NCBI GenBank assembly: GCA_942491935.1
Contig: CALOCZ010000053.1
Location: 47,248-111,247 of the forward strand
DNA: 64,000 nt
Reading direction: 5' to 3'
DNA from: JAGTVG01 sp942491935
GTDB taxonomy: Bacteria; Bacteroidota; Bacteroidia; Cytophagales; Cyclobacteriaceae
Shown here: piece by piece, positions 8,722 to 18,015 of the stretch
Layout: each line of letters starts with the position of its first letter
How positions within the stretch are numbered: the stretch's first letter is position 1
Notes under the pieces: model-generated
Told to the model about the DNA's origin: nothing
Seen by the model: the letters and a program-made list of their open reading frames with translations, nothing else
The model's database searches: none
Made by a program: the position numbers and the translations under genes

Positions 8722-9885
8722 ATGTATTCCAAGTATTCACGACGCAGGTTCCTTGCAACTTCAGGACAAGTAGCATCAGGATTAATGGTAGCCCCGGCAA
8801 TACCAATTGCGCGATCTTATAAATACGAAAGTATCCAAAGATCCGGCATGAAAGTAGGTGTGGATGCGGACAAGTTGTACGCCGTAAAAAATGATGGCCC
8901 TTTTTCCGTTTTAGATTTTGCTAAAGAACATGGCTTTGATGGTGTCTTTTATCGCACCATGCTTGATTTAAGTCCAACCCTCGATGATGGAAAATTAAAA
9001 GAGATAAAGGCGCATGCAGACTCATTAAAACTATATCTTGATTCTGGAGCCGGATGGGTAAATCCTTATAATACTGCTGAAACACCTCATGTTCGACGCT
9101 TTGGAAAGGGCGATTACAGGCTTGCTGTAGAAATGATGATAAAATCCGCTGCAAAGATCGATTGCAGGGAATTATATACTGTATCGGGGCATTCGATCCA
9201 TGGAGATCCCTTTTTTGTGGCCTACGACCGGTTTAGAACAGATGTTTCATGGGCTGATCAACTCCTGGCAATAAAAAAGTTTATCAATATGTTAAAGCCC
9301 TTATTAAAAGATCTGGGATGCCGGTTGAATCTTGAAACTCATGGTGATGAAACCTCTTTCGAGCTATTACATCTCATTGATGATCTGGGAGAAGATGTAT
9401 TAGGTGTCACACTTGATACAGGAAATCTCCCATTAAGTGGTGATGTTCCAATGGATGCCATCAAGCGATTGGCTCCGTTTATTCATATGACCCATTGTAA
9501 AGATGGAATACTTTACCAGACGGAAGAGGGTATTGTTCAGCAACTTCGATCTGTTGGAAACGGAATAGTTGATTGGGAACAAGCATTGGTAATTTTAGGA
9601 AAATATTCGCCGAGCCTTCATTTATCATTCGAAGATTACAGGGCAGAGAATTTGATTCGTTTTTTTGATCCGGACTGGAGAAAACACTTTCCGGATTTAA
9701 CAGATGATGATATAAGGGAATTTGTCCGATTGGCAAAGGTTTGTGAGGAGAAAATTGAGAATGGCAAACTGCTCAGTGTGGAGGAATTCAATAAACTTCC
9801 ATTTTCGGACCAGGACAGATTAGAATCCTATAAAAAAGGAGCATCCTATCTTAGAGAAATCATCCGGACTAAAGGTCTTGGTTGA
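8722..9885 (+). CDS. Sugar phosphate isomerase/epimerase family TIM barrel, exported
   Basis: The 387-residue protein begins with a Tat-like signal (S-R-R-R-F-L-A-T-S-G) and then a xylose-isomerase-like AP endonuclease-2 TIM barrel (about residues 45-330). The expected metal ligands are visible in order: Glu in L-N-L-E-T-H-G-D, Asp in V-T-L-D-T-G-N, His in M-T-H-C-K-D-G, and Glu in L-S-F-E-D-Y. Family members isomerise or epimerise sugars, keto-sugars or inositols, and 3-keto-glycoside lyases share the fold. It follows the PIG-L gene by 9 bases, so it may act on the sugar that enzyme releases or exposes. Export of this usually cytosolic fold is common in Bacteroidota. Confidence 0.7.
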   Translation: MYSKYSRRRFLATSGQVASGLMVAPAIPIARSYKYESIQRSGMKVGVDADKLYAVKNDGPFSVLDFAKEHGFDGVFYRTMLDLSPTLDDGKLKEIKAHADSLKLYLDSGAGWVNPYNTAETPHVRRFGKGDYRLAVEMMIKSAAKIDCRELYTVSGHSIHGDPFFVAYDRFRTDVSWADQLLAIKKFINMLKPLLKDLGCRLNLETHGDETSFELLHLIDDLGEDVLGVTLDTGNLPLSGDVPMDAIKRLAPFIHMTHCKDGILYQTEEGIVQQLRSVGNGIVDWEQALVILGKYSPSLHLSFEDYRAENLIRFFDPDWRKHFPDLTDDDIREFVRLAKVCEEKIENGKLLSVEEFNKLPFSDQDRLESYKKGASYLREIIRTKGLG

Positions 9886-10045
9886 ATGTATTATATCCCA
9901 AAGGTTTATTTCTAATCATTGGAAAATCGAAAATCAAGTATTAAAGTATATTCATATATGATTATACATTGCCCAGAGGTAAAATAAATTTATGTTTACT
10001 CAATAGCACAATCTATTTCAAAAGAGAAATATCAGTGTTTTAAAG

Positions 10046-10053
10046 TATATTTG
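10046..10053 (+). promoter_or_regulatory. Putative Bacteroidota -7 element of the GH26 gene
   Basis: TATATTTG fits the TAnnTTTG consensus of the primary sigma factor in this phylum and lies 41 bases before the GH26 ATG. No clean -33 TTTG is seen at the expected distance. Confidence 0.4.
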
Positions 10054-10094
10054 ACAGCAAATTCTTATTCCTCTCAAAATAAATATTTTTTAAA

Positions 10095-11054
10095 ATGAAT
10101 ATACAAAAACTCCTGATTATCCTGATACTTATAGTATTTGGCACAAATATATTCGCACAATCCTCACAAGTTTTAAAATACTTTTACAGCATATCAGGCA
10201 ATAGAACCATTGCTGGACAGCATAACAAGGAGCCTAATCCTAAGACGGCAATGTGGACGGAGTATATTAAAGAAACCACTGGAAAATATCCAGGACTATG
10301 GAGTGGTGATTTTCTGTTCCAGCAAGTCAACATCGACAATCGCTGGACGATGATCTATGAAGCTGAAAGACAATGGAAAAAGGGAGCCATCATCAACCTG
10401 ATGTGGCATGGCTGTCCTCCTGACGAAGGAGAACCTTGTGGCTGGGATCCAGGTTTGCTAAATGCTCAGCTGGATGATAAACAATGGGAGGAGATAACAA
10501 CAGATGGAACTCCTCTGAATTTGATATGGAAGAAAAGAATGGATGATATAGCCGTTTATCTTCAGTATTTAGAGGATAAAAAAGTTGAAGTATTGTTCAG
10601 GCCATTCCATGAAATGAACCAGGGTAAATTCTGGTGGGGCGGCAGGCCTGGGCCAGATGGAACTGCAAAATTGTTCCGGATAACTCATGACTATTTCATG
10701 AATGAAAAAGGACTTACAAACCTGATCTGGGTGTGGGATATGCAGGACATGAGCCGGGATTTTGAATTGTATAATCCTGGTGATGAATATTGGGATGTTT
10801 TTGGCTTTGATGTTTACGACAACGGATATGATATTTCCTGGTACAACTATATTCTGCCAATTGTGGGCGATAAACCTATTGCAATTGGTGAATGTTCTAA
10901 AATTCCAAGTTCGGAAATGCTAAACAATCAACCCAGGTGGATATTTTTTATGCCCTGGGCAGAGCTTGTCAAGAAAGCAAATACGGTTGAGGAGATCAAT
11001 GCCCTGTACAACGATCCGAGAATAATTACACTCGACGAAATGCCCGGATGGTAA
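10095..11054 (+). CDS. Glycoside hydrolase family 26 (beta-mannanase-like), secreted
   Basis: The 319-residue protein has a Sec signal (about 1-21) and a single GH26 clan-A TIM barrel. The acid/base is Glu173 in R-P-F-H-E-M-N and the nucleophile is Glu266 in I-A-I-G-E-C-S, at strands 4 and 7 as expected. The W-H-G-C-P-P insert after strand 3 and W-V-W-D near 212-215 are also family features. GH26 enzymes mostly cleave beta-1,4-mannan; some act on beta-1,3-xylan or mixed glucans. There is no carbohydrate-binding module. It sits alone behind its own putative promoter. Confidence 0.88.
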   Translation: MNIQKLLIILILIVFGTNIFAQSSQVLKYFYSISGNRTIAGQHNKEPNPKTAMWTEYIKETTGKYPGLWSGDFLFQQVNIDNRWTMIYEAERQWKKGAIINLMWHGCPPDEGEPCGWDPGLLNAQLDDKQWEEITTDGTPLNLIWKKRMDDIAVYLQYLEDKKVEVLFRPFHEMNQGKFWWGGRPGPDGTAKLFRITHDYFMNEKGLTNLIWVWDMQDMSRDFELYNPGDEYWDVFGFDVYDNGYDISWYNYILPIVGDKPIAIGECSKIPSSEMLNNQPRWIFFMPWAELVKKANTVEEINALYNDPRIITLDEMPGW

Positions 11055-11255
11055 ATTGATCATATTATATCTATGTGGAATAGATGCGGTATTTATTTTA
11101 ATGGCATTTACAAGGATTTTATCCCCAAAGCATAAGGATAGGACAAAAAAGAACCGGACAACTTTGACCATAATTTGTTCCAATTCCCGGCTAGAAATAC
11201 AATTATTTTTTCCTATATTGGATTATAAGTATCTGTGGCGCCCAAAGTTCTAACT

Positions 11256-11633
11256 ATGAATCTATTTAGTAAAGATTTCAAAGTAATTAAGAAACAATAC
11301 TTCACATATAATCTTTTTATGGCAGTTGTTGTAGGAATAAATTTATTCTTTTTCCCTGGTCAACTACATACATTTATCTTATCACTTATTGCCTATATAA
11401 TATTTATTGCATTAACCGCTGGCAGGTTGCGGTACTTAAACGATGATCCTAAATACGGTACAATCTTCCTTGCTGTCCTTTATTTAGTTTTTATATTGAT
11501 GTTTGCATCGTATCAACTATATATTGATGATTTTAAATTATTCCTGATAATTGGATCCATACCTGTAGTATTTATAAATGTGGTTTTTTGGCATTGTGTT
11601 CTTTCCAGAAGAATTCAAATTAAAGATCAATAA
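11256..11633 (+). CDS. Small integral membrane protein of unknown function
   Basis: From the ATG at 11256 the product is 125 residues (a GTG 21 bases upstream would add seven). It has four hydrophobic segments of 18-22 residues (about 20-35, 41-58, 68-86 and 95-115) and a basic tail, and no motif I recognise. The arrangement suggests a four-helix inner membrane protein. It follows the GH26 gene by about 200 bases and shows no sign of working with it. Confidence 0.55.
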   Translation: MNLFSKDFKVIKKQYFTYNLFMAVVVGINLFFFPGQLHTFILSLIAYIIFIALTAGRLRYLNDDPKYGTIFLAVLYLVFILMFASYQLYIDDFKLFLIIGSIPVVFINVVFWHCVLSRRIQIKDQ

Positions 11634-11857
11634 AAATACGTCATTGAATTAACATTGCGAATGTATAGTTTCAGGACTTTAAAATTTATACCGTAACAAC
11701 TTGTTTCAACACTCATTAGATAACAGATAGTTTTCCATTAATTGCTTGGATATGAAGAGTATATTGAAATAAAAATCAGGACTGCAGAGTATATGTATCA
11801 AAAATTTGAGAAGCAATTCTCAATTATATATCTTAGAATTCTTATTTGCAGATTGCT

Positions 11858-12070
11858 ATGATATCAGAATCCAAACGTACCCTTGCAGCAGTTATGTTCA
11901 CGGACATCGTGGGCTATACAGCAATAATGCATTCTGATGAGGATTTAGCACGACAAAAGGTAAACAGACATCGCCTGGTTATAGAAGAGGAGCATCAAAG
12001 GTTTGAAGGGCAGATCATTAATTATTTCGGGGATGGAACTTTAAGTATATTTTCCAGCAATGAACAATAG
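11858..12070 (+). pseudogene. Truncated class III nucleotide cyclase (N-terminal fragment)
   Basis: The 70-residue frame matches the start of the cyclase homology domain: L-A-A-V-M-F-T-D-I-V-G-Y-T with the first metal Asp, then Y-F-G-D-G-T-L-S-I-F with the second, and stops three residues later. The catalytic Asn/Arg strand, membrane segment, TolB-like domain and TPRs present in the two full genes at 41232 and 52675 are all absent, and no continuation is seen before the next gene at 12150. It is closest in wording to the 41232 cyclase. It is a deletion remnant and cannot form an active site. Confidence 0.8.
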
Positions 12071-12149
12071 TATAATTAGGTTCATTTCGATGCGGAATTA
12101 TTCATGTTCAAGGATAAAAGATTTTTTAATTATTTAGAAACACAGAATT

Positions 12150-13985
12150 ATGAGATACCAATTCATTTTTTCAGCTGTTATTTTTCTCCTTTTACTATCG
12201 GTTTGCACTCCCCGATCTCCCAGGGGCGATGACTTTCAATCCTATGTAGAATCAAGAAAAGATGATCTAAGACTGAGTACCTATGTTACAGCCCATGCTG
12301 TTGAACAACTTCTTTCCACTGTAGAAGGCAGGCGGGAAGCTCTGTCCATATTAAAGGCAAATGGCATTAATAAGTTGTATGTTGAAGTCTATCGAAGCGG
12401 TCTGGTCGTGTCACCAGATCTTCTTCTGGACGTAACTGAGTTTTTTACACAAAATGGATTTGAAGTTGTAGGTGGGATTGCAACGGTACCTGGCACTGAT
12501 TTCGGCGTAAGACAGGAAGCCCGTTACGGATGGTTCAACTGGCAGAATGAAAAAACACTAATGGACCTCCGGAAAGTTATGGAAGACATTGCACCTATTT
12601 TTGAGTCTTTCATCGTCGACGATTTTCTCTGTACAGCAGACACAAGCATTGAATCAAAAGAAGCTAAGGGAGAAAGATCCTGGTCACAATACCGCCGGGA
12701 TTTATTGACTGATTTACAAACTACCCTGTTTATTGATCCCCTAAGGAAGGTTAATCCGGATGTCCGGATGATCATCAAATATCCTCAATGGTACGACCGG
12801 TTCCATCTTTTTGGTTATGATGTAGTACGTGAGACGGCACTATATGACCAGGTCTGGGTAGGGACTGAAACCCGGAATATGAATACCCAACGATTCGGAT
12901 ATGTACAGCCCTATGAGGGTTTTGTGAATTACCGCTGGCTGGCATCAGTCTCCGGGGATAAAATTGGCGGATCATGGTTTGATCATATTGAATGCGACCG
13001 GAATGATTTCATTGAACAGGCATGGCAGTCTGTCCTTGCAGGATCACAGGAATTGTGCCTGTTTAATTATTTCAACATAATCAATGGCCATGAAGGGCAT
13101 CATTTGTTAAGAATGGATTATCATCATCTGGCTGACCTGGCGAAAACCGTAAAAGAATTCCCAGTTGAAGGAGTTCAAGCATACAAACCACCAAATAGTG
13201 ATGCAGGCGGGGATCTTTATATTATGGATTTCATAGGGATGTTTGGAATTCCACTGGTGCCAGTTTCTCAGTATCCGGATGATGCAGAAGTGATTTTTTT
13301 ACCTACCCAGGCCGCAATGGATAGGGGAATATTTAATAAAATTCAGGAATCGCTTCAAAAAGGAGCGAGGATCATCTTTACGGCCGGATTCCTTGCCTCA
13401 GTTGAAAACAGAGAAGACTTGTCCAAAATGGCAGGTATCGCCACACCTATCGTCTCAAAACCGATGAAAGCACAAGAAATAATTACTGATAACCAGACTA
13501 TCAAAATGGAATTACCTCTGGAAATGGAAACCAACCTTTCTATTGGTACCGCTGAGGTGCTGTTGGAAGCTCTTGCGGAAGGGATAAAAGTTCCATATCT
13601 GACCGTAAATAAAGACAATAATATCTTTGTTCTGAATACACATACTTTCTCACAGACGGATTTTGACGCTGTTGGAGAAGTATTGCTTTGTCCGAATCCA
13701 TTGGGAATGCTAAAACTACCGGATGAGTGGGCCAATGCGATTCGTGAGGTGTTTAATACACCACTGAATCTTCATATGGACGCTCCCGTAAAGGTTTCTC
13801 TTCAGACACTAGGCAATGGAGATATTGTTTTGCACAACTACAACGATGGTAAAATTGAGGCCCGACTCAAAGTGACAATAGGTCAATATATTGATGTGAT
13901 TACAAAAAAAGAAGTACCTATAGAAAATGGTGCAGCTTTATTGAACATGCCAGCCAGATCGAGGGTATGGTTGAAACTGCAGTAG
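12150..13985 (+). CDS. Secreted lipoprotein with TIM-barrel and GATase-like domains, unassigned glycoside hydrolase candidate
   Basis: The 611-residue lipoprotein has lipidation Cys19. Residues about 40-330 read as a (beta/alpha)8 barrel: N-K-L-Y-V-E-V-Y-R-S near 74 (strand 1), S-F-I-V-D-D-F-L near 153 (strand 4 position), V-W-V-G-T-E-T-R near 236 and I-G-G-S-W-F-D near 272. Residues about 340-450 have the shape of the beta-galactosidase trimerisation/class I GATase-like domain (D-A-E-V-I-F-L-P, then G-A-R-I-I-F-T-A-G), and the tail is a beta-sandwich. This is the architecture of GH42-like clan-A enzymes, but I do not recognise a named family. Asp157/Asp158 and the Glu of G-T-E-T are candidate catalytic residues. 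It stands in a CAZyme-rich neighbourhood. Confidence 0.6.
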   Translation: MRYQFIFSAVIFLLLLSVCTPRSPRGDDFQSYVESRKDDLRLSTYVTAHAVEQLLSTVEGRREALSILKANGINKLYVEVYRSGLVVSPDLLLDVTEFFTQNGFEVVGGIATVPGTDFGVRQEARYGWFNWQNEKTLMDLRKVMEDIAPIFESFIVDDFLCTADTSIESKEAKGERSWSQYRRDLLTDLQTTLFIDPLRKVNPDVRMIIKYPQWYDRFHLFGYDVVRETALYDQVWVGTETRNMNTQRFGYVQPYEGFVNYRWLASVSGDKIGGSWFDHIECDRNDFIEQAWQSVLAGSQELCLFNYFNIINGHEGHHLLRMDYHHLADLAKTVKEFPVEGVQAYKPPNSDAGGDLYIMDFIGMFGIPLVPVSQYPDDAEVIFLPTQAAMDRGIFNKIQESLQKGARIIFTAGFLASVENREDLSKMAGIATPIVSKPMKAQEIITDNQTIKMELPLEMETNLSIGTAEVLLEALAEGIKVPYLTVNKDNNIFVLNTHTFSQTDFDAVGEVLLCPNPLGMLKLPDEWANAIREVFNTPLNLHMDAPVKVSLQTLGNGDIVLHNYNDGKIEARLKVTIGQYIDVITKKEVPIENGAALLNMPARSRVWLKLQ

Positions 13986-14194
13986 AATTGATTTGTTTTT
14001 TGCCTGTTTTCAGGGAGTCTTACCTGGCTGTAATCTCAAAAAAAAAAATAGCACAACATTACTCACTAACTTTTCTACTATGGTTAGCCTTGATCAGGGT
14101 GATTGATTATGAACCTCATTTTTACATTAATCTTATCTTTACATAATCCTCACCTATTAATCGAATTCGCAATGCTTTTTGGGTTTATGATTAA

Positions 14195-15019
14195 CTATAA
14201 TTCTAAATCATAGATAAACATCTGCTCACCTTTGCTGTCCAGGGTATTTGTCCTCTTCCCTTCCGGATCTATTATTCCCGATCTTGCATTTATCTCCTTA
14301 GTCCCATGCGCCGCGTTGACTTCAATGATGGGTATTTTAAGGGTTTTAGCCCATAATTCAACAGATGCTTCATGGAAATTCTTATAGGTTAAATTCGTGC
14401 CGGAATTTATTATATGAAAAATGACCTTTGCCCCTGCTTCCTGCATCTTCCAAGGCAGATATGGATTTGGAGTGGTCGTATATCCCGGTGTCGCCCATAA
14501 ATCATTACAAATCAAAATGCCAAACTCTACATCATTTACCGAAAAGGTTTTTACACTACCCTGAACATATTCCATCATTTCCCCCGTACCAGGATTTTCT
14601 AAAGGACTACAGGTCAATATTTTAGAATATGCCCCGATAAATGTCCCATCGGGTAAATATACCCTCGCCTGATTATAACAATATTCTTTCCCACTAATGG
14701 CCTCTTTATAGCAAGTTCCTAAAATAAGGCCAATGTTTAATTCCCTGGCCACTTCCTGAACCCTTATCAAGGATTCTTTCAGTTCATTCCCATCGAATTG
14801 CGAGGTATACCCGGACAAAGAACCTTCGGGAGTGATTAAGAAATCAACATTCTGGTCTTTCAGGTTATTCAGATTTCGAATAATAGTTGCTTCATTTTCT
14901 TCGATATTATTTGACACATCCATTTGTAATCCGGCGATCCTCAAATTGCCTTGTGCCATTGCAGTTATACTCATGATCGTAAAAAGGAATAATTGAAATA
15001 ACTTTTTCACCATTTCCAT
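14195..15019 (-). CDS. Secreted carbon-nitrogen hydrolase (nitrilase superfamily)
   Basis: From the Met at 15019 (15049 and 15013 are alternatives) the product is 274 residues, with a Sec signal ending near A-M-A-Q. The nitrilase triad is complete: Glu65 in T-P-E-G-S, Lys133 in Y-S-K-I-L, and nucleophile Cys171 in I-L-I-C-N-D. The family hydrolyses non-peptide C-N bonds in amides, ureido compounds or nitriles. Most members are cytosolic; the signal peptide places this one in the periplasm. It lies between a glycosidase candidate and a sulfatase on opposite strands, so it has its own promoter. The substrate is unknown. Confidence 0.75.
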   Translation of the reverse strand: MEMVKKLFQLFLFTIMSITAMAQGNLRIAGLQMDVSNNIEENEATIIRNLNNLKDQNVDFLITPEGSLSGYTSQFDGNELKESLIRVQEVARELNIGLILGTCYKEAISGKEYCYNQARVYLPDGTFIGAYSKILTCSPLENPGTGEMMEYVQGSVKTFSVNDVEFGILICNDLWATPGYTTTPNPYLPWKMQEAGAKVIFHIINSGTNLTYKNFHEASVELWAKTLKIPIIEVNAAHGTKEINARSGIIDPEGKRTNTLDSKGEQMFIYDLEL

Positions 15020-15190
15020 GATTAGTTTAAAACCGAAAATAGGTTTCATTAAATAATAATCCTAGGAAAGTGTATGATATTGATTTTTGCCAACAAAAGA
15101 AAATTCCATCTTACACAAGAATGATTTAAATTAGCTTTAAATATTAAACTGGTACTATGACATCCTTAATCTCCTAAATTTGTTTACAAT

Positions 15191-16633
15191 ATGAACCCAC
15201 CAACATTCCTTCAAATTTTTGCGATATTCTTTTTATGCGGAATTTCAACTTCCGGATTTGGCACTAATACTAATGAGAAACAGAAACCAAACATCATTCT
15301 GATCTTTGCTGATGATCTTGGCTGGGCTGAACTTCCACAGTATGGATATCAGAAAATTGTTGCCCCTGCAGGTTTCCAGATTTTCGGAGATATTAAAATG
15401 CCTAATATTGACCGGCTGACCAAAGAAGGCACTTTATTTACTAATTTTTATGTGGCAGCACCTACTTGTACACCAAGCCGCGCAGGATTAATCACAGGTC
15501 TATGTCCTTCCCGAACAAAAATGCATGCTCCCATTATTAAAAACCTGGAATTCAATGCAGAAAGAGGCATTCCAAATCACCTCGATTACAACCTGCCAAC
15601 AGTAATGAAATCATTAAAAAATAATGGTTATAAAGTTGGCCATTTTGGCAAATGGCATTTGGGCGTTACAAAGGATAGCAGCGCACCATTTATAGAGAAA
15701 TATGGGATAGACGAATATTCAGCTTGCCTGATTGGAAGTAATCCCTACGAACAATCCACCAAGGCTATTATTGATCACTCCATTGATTTTATTCAAAAGA
15801 ACAAGGAGAAACCATTCTTTATCAACGCCTGGCTGTATGAACCGCATGCACCCCTGTTTCCTTCTCAAGAGGATATTGAACTTTACTCCAATATGGATCC
15901 TAAGGAAGGGAACTATCGGGATGCCATGCTAATCTGGTATTCTGTTTTAACACGTATGGACAGACACATTGGCCGCCTGCTCACAGCACTGGATGAATTG
16001 GATCTGGCGGAAAACACAATAGTTATTTTCACAAGTGATAATGGCCCGGAATCAAGTGCCATGCCGCATACGGCAAAATATGGTAGTGTGACAGCCGTTG
16101 CAGCCGGACCATTCCGGGGAATCAAACGAAGTTTATATGAGGGAGGAATTAGAGAACCGTTTATAGTTCGGTGGCCGGGTAAAGTTCCTCAAAATTCAAT
16201 AGATGATGAATCAATAATTGGAGCCGTAGATCTGTTCCCTACATTTTGCGCATTGAGTAACACCGATATTCCTGATGGAATTGATGGTGAAGATGTCTCC
16301 GAAATATTTAATGGCAAAACTTATTCTAGAAAGCATCCATTAACCTGGGAAATACGCTTTCCGGTTTATGGAAGGGTAAATGATATGAGCCCCAGGCTTG
16401 CCTTAAGGGATAAAGAATGGAAATTCCTGATGAATCCATCCATGAACAGAGTAGAGTTATACAATGTCGCAGAAGATCCGGGAGAGGTTGATAACCTCGC
16501 AAAAGAGAATCCTGCGCTCACAGAGGAATTCACTAAATATCTCCTGGATTGGCATGAAACGCTTCCTGAGGGACCCGTTCATAAAGATGCCGGTGAAAAA
16601 GTCTATAACTGGCCATCAAAGAGTAGAGACTGA
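15191..16633 (+). CDS. Type I sulfatase (arylsulfatase A family), secreted
   Basis: The 480-residue protein has a Sec signal (about 1-24) and an alkaline-phosphatase-fold sulfatase domain. The formylglycine motif is C-T-P-S-R with Cys93 as the residue to be oxidised by an anaerobic or FGE-type maturase (none in the window). Metal ligands are Asp41/Asp42 (F-A-D-D-L-G) and Asp-Asn in F-T-S-D-N-G. F-G-K-W-H-L-G and W-L-Y-E-P-H-A-P are conserved. The C-terminal part carries the small sulfatase subdomain. Such enzymes remove sulfate esters from algal or host glycans. A TAAATTTG at 15175-15182 lies very close to the start codon. Confidence 0.88.
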   Translation: MNPPTFLQIFAIFFLCGISTSGFGTNTNEKQKPNIILIFADDLGWAELPQYGYQKIVAPAGFQIFGDIKMPNIDRLTKEGTLFTNFYVAAPTCTPSRAGLITGLCPSRTKMHAPIIKNLEFNAERGIPNHLDYNLPTVMKSLKNNGYKVGHFGKWHLGVTKDSSAPFIEKYGIDEYSACLIGSNPYEQSTKAIIDHSIDFIQKNKEKPFFINAWLYEPHAPLFPSQEDIELYSNMDPKEGNYRDAMLIWYSVLTRMDRHIGRLLTALDELDLAENTIVIFTSDNGPESSAMPHTAKYGSVTAVAAGPFRGIKRSLYEGGIREPFIVRWPGKVPQNSIDDESIIGAVDLFPTFCALSNTDIPDGIDGEDVSEIFNGKTYSRKHPLTWEIRFPVYGRVNDMSPRLALRDKEWKFLMNPSMNRVELYNVAEDPGEVDNLAKENPALTEEFTKYLLDWHETLPEGPVHKDAGEKVYNWPSKSRD

Positions 16634-16771
16634 AGAAACAATAAGCACCGGAATAATTCTTCCAATAAGAACTTCTCGAACATGTTACCTTTTTGCACCT
16701 TTCTTAGGCCAGATTGGATGCAATAAAACTAACTAATTTAACTCTGGTGGAAAAAGGGGGCACCTACGCTC

Positions 16772-17689
16772 CTACTGAGCTTGCAATTCCTTCCGAGCTT
16801 CTTCTAAAAGCTTTTTCTTCTGACCGCTGATTTCAGGAGTAGATAATTTCAATGAAGTTATGGTTTCTGTTACGATCATAGATACTATGGCCCTCATTAT
16901 CCATTTATTATCAGCTGGTATCACATACCAGGGTGCCCAGGGGGTTGCTGTTGCTTTTATGGCATCCTCAAAAGCCTCCTGGTACTTATCCCACTTCGAT
17001 CGTTCCACCAGGTCAGATTCAGAAAATTTCCAGTGTTTTTCAGGATCATTTAACCTTTCAAGGAAGCGGTTCTTCTGTTCTTCTTTTGACACATTCAAGA
17101 AGAATTTCAGGATCAAAGTATTGTTTGCTAATAAGTGTTTTTCCAGATTGTTGATATCTTCATACCTTCCAATCCAGAAGGACTCATCCACATTCTTATC
17201 ACTTAAATTGGCCTGAAGAAATTCCGGATTCACTTTTACAACGAGCACTTCCTCATAGTAAGACCGGTTGAAAATTCCGATACGGCCAAACTCCGGCATT
17301 TTTCTTGTATACTTCCATAGATAATTATGATCAAGTTCTTCGGACGAAGGTTTTTTAAAGCTGAACACCTGGCATCCCTGTGGATTAACACCGGACATCA
17401 CATGTTTTATGGTACCATCTTTTCCGGCTGCATCCATCGCCTGGAAAATAAGTAAGAGGGCATATTTGTTGCCAGCATAAAAAGTTTCCTGAGCATCACT
17501 AAGTGCTTCAAGATTTTTCTTTAATATTTTTTTAGCCCGTTTCTTGAGTTTCTCCTCGCCTAATTGTTTAATTTCTTCAGGTCCGGCCCAGGCCGTATCA
17601 TAATTCGATAACTTAAAGTTATCTAGCCCGGATACTCTGCATCGGTCATGAATTTCCTTAATTAATTTTTCCCTGGCGTCTTTTTTCAT
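16772..17689 (-). CDS. Polyphosphate kinase 2 family nucleotide phosphotransferase
   Basis: The 305-residue cytosolic protein is a one-domain PPK2. The Walker A-like loop is A-M-D-A-A-G-K-D-G-T at 84-93, followed by G-V-N-P-Q-G; the Walker B-like region is F-N-R-S-Y-Y-E-E-V-L at 140-149, and the lid helix segment R-F-L-E-R contains the phosphate-binding Arg residues. The enzyme moves phosphate between polyphosphate and nucleoside mono- or diphosphates; length and motifs fit the single-domain class that phosphorylates AMP/ADP, but the class cannot be proved by eye. It is monocistronic, convergent with the sulfatase gene. Confidence 0.85.
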   Translation of the reverse strand: MKKDAREKLIKEIHDRCRVSGLDNFKLSNYDTAWAGPEEIKQLGEEKLKKRAKKILKKNLEALSDAQETFYAGNKYALLLIFQAMDAAGKDGTIKHVMSGVNPQGCQVFSFKKPSSEELDHNYLWKYTRKMPEFGRIGIFNRSYYEEVLVVKVNPEFLQANLSDKNVDESFWIGRYEDINNLEKHLLANNTLILKFFLNVSKEEQKNRFLERLNDPEKHWKFSESDLVERSKWDKYQEAFEDAIKATATPWAPWYVIPADNKWIMRAIVSMIVTETITSLKLSTPEISGQKKKLLEEARKELQAQ

Positions 17690-18015
17690 GGTTCAGTGGT
17701 TTATTTAATAACTATAATGCATCGTTTGAATAGACGAGCCTAATAAAATCAAATTTATCAGATATAAACTTGAAAACCACATTTAAATGGGTGTAAAATA
17801 GATGTAGGTTGGATGTGAAGCTAAGAAGAATACCATAAATCATCATTATTATTTAACAGGCTTAATATATCCTTGCAAAATGCCTCTGAAAAACTATATT
17901 TTTTATAAATTGAAGCATTGCCGGATATTATGCCTAATATCTTTTTTAAGGACAAAGACTTAATTGGCTTTTTTGTGAAATTTTACATCTCGATATTATT
18001 TAAAACAGAAATACT
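17690..18015. other. Divergent intergenic region, 326 bp
   Basis: AT-rich spacer holding the promoters of PPK2 and of the rhamnosidase fusion. A TTTG at about 17971 followed about 19 bases later by TATTATTTA near 17994 is a weak promoter candidate for the fusion gene. No gene seen. Confidence 0.35.

Noticed and set aside
11056..11253. 65-codon plus-strand frame after the GH26 gene
   Set aside because: Composition and lack of motifs fit a chance frame.
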